Shown here: positions 57,667 to 64,000 of the stretch, piece after piece
Layout of the letters: each line of letters begins with the position of its first letter
How positions within the stretch are numbered: the first letter of the stretch is position 1
DNA from: Chaenocephalus aceratus
Lineage: Eukaryota > Chordata > Actinopteri > Perciformes > Channichthyidae
DNA length: 64,000 bases
Direction: 5' to 3'
NCBI GenBank assembly: GCA_023974075.1
Contig: CM043801.1
Coordinates: 27,135,736-27,199,735 of the forward strand
Notes under the pieces: generated by a model
The model's input: only the letters and a program-made list of their open reading frames with translations
Told to the model about the DNA's origin: nothing
Databases searched by the model: none
Program-made: the position numbers and the translations under genes

Positions 57667-58832
57667 ATGAAGACTCTGCTGCTGGCCTCTGCTCTCTTTG
57701 CAGGACTCTGCTTTGCAGGACTCTGTCTCTCTCACTGCCGTCCCTATCCCTGTTCCTTACCATGCCTTCTGCAAAACAATGTGGTGAGTTAGGATTGTTG
57801 CTTTTTATTCTAATGCGAGTTAAGCCAAGATCGCTTTAGTCTGGATGTCAAAAACATGATTTCAAATTAACTGTGTTTCATTTCTCTTTTCCAGGCTCTT
57901 TGCAGTACCTTGTAATGAAATCAACACCAAAGTAGTTGCACAGATTCAAGCCTTCAGCCCTCAGTACAGGGTAGGAACTGCTCCCCTGTTAATGTGAATC
58001 TCTAATGTGTGTGTAATGACATTTTGTTATCTGTTCCAGCTTCTGTCCACCAACCCTCTCTCCATTAGAGCCAATCATACTTCACTCGACAGCCCCGAGG
58101 GTAAGAACATCACCTTCGCATTGAACCCCACCATACTGACCGCCGGCTGCCGTGTGTTCGTAAGTATCAATGATGCTCAATTTAGAAAAATGAGTCCAAT
58201 TGTGTATAACTACAAGTGGTTAGTGGTTTATAAGTGGTTAGTGGCTTTTCAGTTGTTGAAATATAACATTATAGCTTAATATAGCCAGACATCATAAGAA
58301 TAAACAGTGATAAACATGTGCAAAAGTATGTTATTCCTTTGGTTAGTCTGTAATTATTTTATCAACAAAGTAGCTATTTTACTTGCCCCCTCAAGACATA
58401 GGTATTGAGGGGGCATTGCATACCTATTGCAAATAACCATATATTTACAGCAATTACTGACAGATATGTCACATTACTACAGGCTTGATGGTGTTGTGTT
58501 TATTTATTTTTCAAATGTGTGCTTCGACTTTAATAGCAGCACCAGCTTTCTTTTATTAATGCATTCATAGATATGAGCTTCTGATCTACTGAGAAAGAAA
58601 GAAGGTTAAGATAAGAAATTGTTTGAAGAGATATCTGCTCAGAAGCTTATAACTTAGTGATATAGCCTACTATGTTTAGAAAATCAAGTCATTATTTTCA
58701 GCATGTAACCTTAGTGTAAATGTATTAATCTTATTTATTTGCTTCCTTTCCAGGCACAGTCCACTTCTATTTGATTCACCAGTCTTCTCGATGGTGGACT
58801 GAACTACTGCAACCTCTACAACCTGCTTTCAG
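57667..58832 (+). pseudogene. Small secreted-protein gene, four exons, damaged
   Basis: Exons at 57667-57783, 57895-57970, 58040-58159 and 58754-58832, all with GT-AG borders. Exon 1 starts MKTLLLASALFAGLCFAG, a signal peptide containing a 15-bp duplication (TTTGCAGGACTCTGC twice). The frame then shifts within a CT-rich stretch near 57722-57735 and continues PVPYHAFCKTMW, which splices in phase to LFAVPCNEINTKVVAQIQAF. Exon 3 gives LLSTNPLSIRANHTSLDSPE and KNITFALNPTILTAGCRVF, with two N-glycosylation sequons (NHT and NIT). Exon 4 gives AQSTSI, an in-frame TGA (58772-58774), then FTSLLDGGLNYCNLYNLLS. Four or five Cys suggest disulfides. I do not recognise the family. A final exon, if any, would lie beyond the L1. 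Damage could be real or partly assembly error. Confidence 0.6.
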
Positions 58833-59029
58833 GTGAGTTCAGGATCACTTACCAACATGTCTCCACCATGCATGCTTAACCTTTTGTTTCTCCACAAAAA
58901 AGTAAGAAAATCCAGTTATTTTTTAATGTACATTTGTTAAATATGGGTTTCTATTGTCATGCACACGTTAATAAACTTTACATTTAGAGACATTAATGGT
59001 TTATCAAGGTCTATGAATATATATATTCT
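58833..59029. other. Presumed intron up to the L1
   Basis: Follows the donor GTGAGT of exon 4. Nothing else is recognised before the T-rich end of the L1. Confidence 0.4.
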
Positions 59030-62000
59030 TTTTATATATATTTTTATTGAATACACATAAAAAAGACATTTGGTACATTGACAGGGACCACAGTTCAAAG
59101 TTACTAGTAACCATTTAGTCTCTACTATTGTGCATCAATTGACAAGCCATACATGGTTAATTTTATCTTGAAGGCATACAGTATTTAAGCCACATTCATA
59201 ACTCAAACAGACCAGATAGCCAAATATAAGGGAGTAGTGTACCGACTGAACTAAACAAGATAATAATAGCAATAATAATAATAAAATCGAAATAATAATA
59301 CTAAAACAATACAAAGACAAAAATTAACATAATACGTAATAAAGAGGAAGAGGGGGGGGGGTGTCCATCAATCAGTAACCAAAAATGCGAGAGATTGGAA
59401 AAAGGTTAAGAAGGGTTGCCACTTAGTGTAAAACATAGAGGTTCTGCCTCTTAATGAATACTTAATTTTCTCCAATTTTAGAAAAGACATGACATCGCTG
59501 CGCCACTTAGCATTGGAAGGAGCTTTTTTGGATTTCCAGTGAAGAAGAAGAAGTCGTCTTGCCAATAACGAAGTAAATGCCAAAATATCTAATTGCCCCG
59601 AGTTGTATCTGTTGTAATCTTCTGGGCACCCAACTATGGCAATATGGGGACAGACTTTCACAGTGAGTGAGAGTATTTTTGAGATATCCTCAAAAAACTT
59701 CTGTCAAAAGGAAAACACTAATGGGCAGGAGAAGAACATATGGGATAGGTTGCAGGGAGAGGCTTGACATTTGTCACAGATGTCAATAACAGTGGGATAT
59801 ATTTGTGACAATCGTGCCTTTGAGAAATGAACCCTGTACAGCACCTTGAACTGTATAAGAGTAAGACGAGCACAGGATGAACTCGTATGAATCCTGTTAA
59901 GAGCAGTGTCCCACCAGTGATCACCCAAGTTCACACCTAGCTCAGCCTCCCAGGCATCCTTGATTTTAGTGGTGTGTGAGCTGTCATCGGTCAGGAGTTT
60001 GTTATATATTTTTGAAATAAGTGACTTTTGAAGGGGATCGGAACAAAGAAACTCATCCCATATTTGATTAGGGGGAAGAGAGGGAAAGGATGGAAACAGG
60101 GATTTGGTACAGTGGTCTAATTTGGAAATAACGAAAAAGGTGAGATGTTGGGAGTTCAAATTCCCTTGATATATCAGTAAAACTACGAAAGGTATTATCC
60201 TTATAAAGCTCTCTAAAAGTCCTCAGGCCCTTCTCATGCCATACAGAGAAAGTGGGGTCAGATAAGGCAGGTCGGAATAAATGGTTTCCCAATAAAGGAG
60301 CTAAAGTGGATGCAGAAGTAAACTTAAAATGCCTCCTAAATTGGTACCAGATTTTAAGAGTAGAACTCACAACAGGATTATTTCTATGTCCAGAGAGGTT
60401 GGTGGGAATGGAAGAGGTAAGTAGTGCCATAGCGGAGGATGAGCCACAAGATTGTGCCTCAAATCTAGACCATGGAGGATGCACTGATTTTGACCAAAAT
60501 GAAATCCTGTGTGTGAAGCCCAATAATATAATTGGAAGTTCGGGAGAGACAGTCCAGCGTTAAGTCTACATCTTTGAAGAATAGATTTACTTATTCTGGG
60601 TGCCTTTCCATTCCATAAAAAGCCAGAAATAACCTGATCAAGAGTCTTAAAAAATTGTTTAGGTAGAAATAGAGGGAGACATTGGAAAAGAAATAGGTAC
60701 TTGGGAAGAATGTTCATTTTAACCGTGTTAATTTTACCTATAAGCGACAGAGGTAAACTCTTCCATCTTTGAAGATCTGACTTGAGTTTAGACATTAAAG
60801 GGGAGATATTGGCAGCGAAAAGGGAACTTAGTGTTCTTGTTACATTGATTCCTATATACTTAATCCAGAGGGGCTCAATCTGAAGGGGACATCGGACTGG
60901 TTCAATTGTGATGCCAGAGCGTTTACCGGATAACATTCGCTTTTGGAAATATTCACTTTGTAACCTGAGAATGAACCAAATTTCGTAAGAAAACATAAAA
61001 TTGCTGGTATAGAGTTACTGGGGCTTGAGACATACAACAATAAATCATCCGCGTACAGGGACAATTTAAATTCCATCCCTACTTGAACAGGTCTCCCTTG
61101 GAAAAGAGATCAATGATCTCAATGGGATTTTATCTGTATAAATAAAGGTTTTAAATGAAATTCCATCCCCAGCCGCGATATCCCAGTGAAAGTGGTTGAG
61201 GTCCTCAGATATATTGACAAAGGCTCTATGGCTAACGCAAAAAGCAAAGGAGATAGTGGACATCCCTGACGGGTTCCTCTGGATAAAGTAATATAAGGAG
61301 ATTGAACGCCATTAGTGGAAATACTAGCTTGTGGGGATGTATAAAGAAGGCGTATCCATGAAATAAATATATCACCCAGCCCAAATGTACTCAGTACAGT
61401 AAGTAAATAGTCCCACTCAACCCTATCGAATGCTTTTTCTGCATCAAGTGAGATCACTACTTCAGGGGTCGTAGCGGTGTTTCGGGAGTAGATAATATTT
61501 AAAAGGGTGCGGACATTGTAAACTAGTTGACGCCCCTTTATAAATCCTGTTTGTTCTTCAGAAACTATGGTTGGGAGAATATTTTCTAATCGACGTGCCA
61601 AAGCCTTAGCAAGTATTTTCGCATCCACATTTATTAAGGAAAGTGGCCTATAAGAGCTGCAGAGATCCGGATCTTTGTCTTTTTTAAAAGTAGACTTGGA
61701 AGCTTGTCTCAAAGTGGGAGGAAGAGAACCATTCCGCAGAGATTCCTTATACACCGAGTGTATTAATGGGGCCAATTTAGATTTAAATCTTTTAAAAAAT
61801 TCTACTGGGAATCCATCAGGGCCAGGAGCTTTTTTATTTTGCATGTTATTTATAGCGAGGGAGATCTCATCTGAGGTTAATGGAGAATCAAGTTTCTTTT
61901 GAAACACCAGGACCTATAGTAGGGAAATTGAGATTGTCAAAGAAAGCGCCCATCTCAGAAGTGTCGGATGGCGATTCAGACTTGTATAGAGAAGAATAGA

Positions 62001-63792
62001 ATGAGCCAAAGACTGAGTTAATGGTACTAGGATCGGTATGCACCGTGCCTGATGAATCTTTTATCTGGAGGATTATACGTGAGGCTGCCTGACGACGCAA
62101 TTGGTGGGCCAAAAAGGCGGCTCGCCTTATCACCATGCTCATAATACGTTGAACGTGAGCGTAAAAGAAGGCGCTCTGCATCAGTAGTTGTTATGAGATC
62201 AAATTCCGTCTGTAATTCAACTTGATCTTTGTGTAAATTGGGAGAGAGACAAATGGCTAATTGCTGATCTATTGTTTTTATCTTGCACGATATATCTTTA
62301 ATTTTGGCAGAACGAGTTTTATTTAACTGCGCAGAATAAGAGATGATTTGGCCCCGTAGGTAGGCTTTTAATGATTCCCACAACAGAGAACAAGAGATGG
62401 GTTCATTGTCGTTTTGATTGTTTGTAATAAAATCATCAATTGAAGTTGCAATACATTTATTAAATTTGTCATCTGACAACAGCAAAGTATTAAACCTCCA
62501 CGGCGTTGAGTATCGTGGTTGCGGTGAAATCCAAATATCCAGAGAAAGAGGAGCGTGGTCGGAAATTACAATAGGGTGATATTTAACTGACGACACTTTG
62601 GTAATAAGTTTGGCATCAATGAAGAAATAATCAATTCGAGAAAAGGCTTTGTGCATATGAGAATGAAGGAATATTCCTTAATGCGGGGGTTATAGAATCT
62701 CCAGGGGTCAACGCAGCCGTTCTTGGACATGAAGTCAGAAAGAGTTTTTGACATGAGTGATGCGGTCAGCGTTTTAGGAGAAGAACGATCTAGACTGGGA
62801 TCTACAACGAGGTTCATATCCCCTCCAAATATAAGCAGGTTATTATGCAGTGACGGAAGACATTCAAAAAGCTTGTTCATGAAGTGTGGGTTATCAAAAT
62901 TTGGGGCATAAATATTGACTAACAATACAGGAAGATGTGAAATTAACAGACTTACCAATTAAAATGGCAACCCCTCTGGACTTAGAGTTGAAGTTTGAAT
63001 GGAACACCTCAGAAACCCATGGACACTTAAGCCTGACCTGGTCTGTGGAGCGCATATGGGTTTCTTGTAGAAACATTATGTCTGCATTAAGTTGTTTCAG
63101 ATGAGCAAATACCCTGGATCTCTTCAAGGGGCTCCCCATACCTTTAATGTTCCAGCTTACAAACTTCACTGGTGAGCCAGGAGCGATTCCTAAATTGCTA
63201 GTATTGGTAGACATTTACTGACGACTTTCTATAAAGAGAGAACTGACTATGAAGCACCACCCCGAAAGAGACATAGAGAGAAACAAAGCAATAGAAAAAA
63301 TAAATAAAATAAAAAAACACAGTAAACAATCCCAGCCCCTCCCACCCATCCCATAGCACTTACATCGACCCCATCCCCAAACGATGGAGAACCCAGTGCT
63401 AACTCCACAATGAGTCAAATTCCTATGGGTAACAGCTTGTGACCTAATAGTGAAAGCTAAACTTCGGTAAACTTAGGTTAAGCTCCTGCAAACTTGAGAT
63501 TGATATAGAGCAAGGCACTTATAACCAGATCAACTTCCACATACAGAGAACTTGGTGTATGGATTTAAGTTAAAATAAAGAGTAAATAATTGTTCCAGAG
63601 GTGTTCATCATGGTGTGTTAAGAGATCCCTTACTTGACCAGTGTCTTAAGGAATGTCTCGGCGTCATCCGGTGAATTAAACTGCCTCTCGGTACCGCCAT
63701 GGGTAATGCGGAGTCGCGCTGGGTAAAGCAGACCAAAACGTATCCCCGGTATCTCACGGAGCTGACGGCGGACATCATTGAAGGCAGCCCGG
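59030..63792 (-). mobile_element. L1-type LINE, minus strand, with broken ORFs
   Basis: About 4.8 kb. The 3' end lies at the T/A-rich stretch near 59030-59050 (a poly-A-like tail on the minus strand). The C-terminus of ORF1, an inter-ORF gap of about 0.4 kb and a nearly full-length but frameshifted ORF2 follow at increasing coordinates. The 5' side is cut at about 63793 by another repeat end. ORF2 has an apurinic endonuclease domain and a reverse transcriptase in the L1 order. A target duplication could not be determined because the 5' end is not visible. Confidence 0.88.
59368..63214 (-). pseudogene. L1 ORF2: endonuclease and reverse transcriptase, frameshifted
   Basis: The endonuclease start (VKFVSWNIKGMGSPLKRSRV, then FLQETH) is at 63214-62894. 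Overlapping fragments in shifting frames follow: 62958-62566, 62656-62027, 62181-61888 and 61907-61119. The last carries the RT fingers and palm (KKAPGPDGFPVEFFK, SLINVDAKILAKALARRLE, GFIKGR, SLDAEKAFDRVEW, SRGTRQGCPLSPLLF). The catalytic YADD is in the fragment 61076-60852. The connection and C-terminal region extends to a stop at 59368. At least nine frame changes are needed, so it is dead as read, although some may be assembly errors. In life the protein nicks target DNA and primes reverse transcription there. Confidence 0.88.
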
Positions 63793-63812
63793 CAGGGGCG
63801 GACTGGGGGCAA
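63630..63812 (-). pseudogene. C-terminal end of L1 ORF1
   Basis: FNDVRRQLREIPGIRFGLLY followed by PARLRITHGG and ending DDAETFLKTLVK stop. This matches the C-terminal domain typical of L1 ORF1 nucleic-acid chaperones, with the phrase 'GIRFGLLYPARLRITH'. The upstream part is absent because another repeat starts at about 63793, so the first residues of this frame come from that repeat. Confidence 0.75.
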
Positions 63813-64000
63813 AAAGTGGCCCGGGGATTAATTGACAGAAAGCCCACTTAATGCGCGGCATGTATCGGCCGGCCGGCGCCGAAAGTATGATACTTAACAA
63901 AAAACCCTATGTATTTTATGTTATTTTGGACAATTATCATATAGTAATCACATTACCTGAGTTGCCTAGAGCAAAATAGTTACAGTATATATTTAGTGAT
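63793..64000. mobile_element. Another hAT-like terminus, running off the window
   Basis: CAGGGGCGGACTGGGGGC begins exactly where L1 ORF1 similarity stops. CAGGGGCGG-type ends are common in teleost hAT elements. The element would have inserted into, or lie at the truncated 5' end of, the L1. The other end is outside the window. Confidence 0.45.

Overview
This window is vertebrate nuclear DNA, almost certainly from a teleost fish and possibly a percomorph. It has spliced genes with GT-AG introns. It also has a dense population of fish-type DNA transposons (hAT, P-like/THAP, TTAA-type MITEs), a tRNA-related SINE, an L1-type LINE and microsatellites. No rRNA, true tRNA gene or CRISPR array is visible.

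The one complete recognisable gene is on the plus strand, with ten coding exons between 30067 and 44023. It is mmp16 (MT3-MMP, a membrane-anchored matrix metalloproteinase). Signal peptide, cysteine switch, furin site, zinc site, Met-turn, Pro-rich hinge, hemopexin blades, transmembrane segment and cytoplasmic tail all appear in order. Exons 3 to 6 and 10 read cleanly internally, but about ten small length errors disturb the frame in exons 1, 2, 7, 8 and 9 and at two splice junctions. Some lie in homopolymers or short repeats, so assembly errors are the simplest reading, but decay cannot be excluded. Two other host loci are partial. One is an unidentified minus-strand first exon with a signal peptide at 19402-19477, with a CRE palindrome upstream of it. 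The other is a small plus-strand secreted-protein gene of unknown family (57667-58832) with a frameshift and an in-frame stop, next to an L1.

Layout. 1-13.9 kb: intergenic, with two short hAT MITEs, one TTAA-type MITE and a 1.4-kb fold-back element. 13.9-14.7 and 23.0-23.8 kb: two copies, in opposite orientation, of an 0.8-kb hAT element with exact 8-bp target duplications and an intact BED zinc-finger ORF. 19.4-19.7 kb: the unidentified first exon and probable promoter. 25.1-28.6 kb: an inverted-repeat element containing a hAT fragment, followed by another hAT remnant. 30.0-46.7 kb: mmp16 and its probable 3' UTR, with MITEs and a LINE/SINE-like repeat in its introns. 48.0-50.5 kb: a repeat tail and a non-autonomous LTR-retrotransposon-like unit whose interior is made of coding tandem repeats. 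51.2-51.4 kb: a SINE. 52.1-56.6 kb: a nest of DNA transposons, one inside another, including a P-like element with a THAP exon and a 32-bp mini-element. 57.7-58.8 kb: the damaged secreted-protein gene. 59.0-63.8 kb: a minus-strand L1 with broken ORF2 and the end of ORF1, interrupted by another hAT-like end that runs off the window.

The genes do not form a pathway together. The most unusual material is the transposon nest, where insertion order can be read from target duplications. The pair of BED-only hAT ORFs and the repeat-built LTR-like element come next. Identifications rest on reading the sequence and on recalled family knowledge; no database search was possible.
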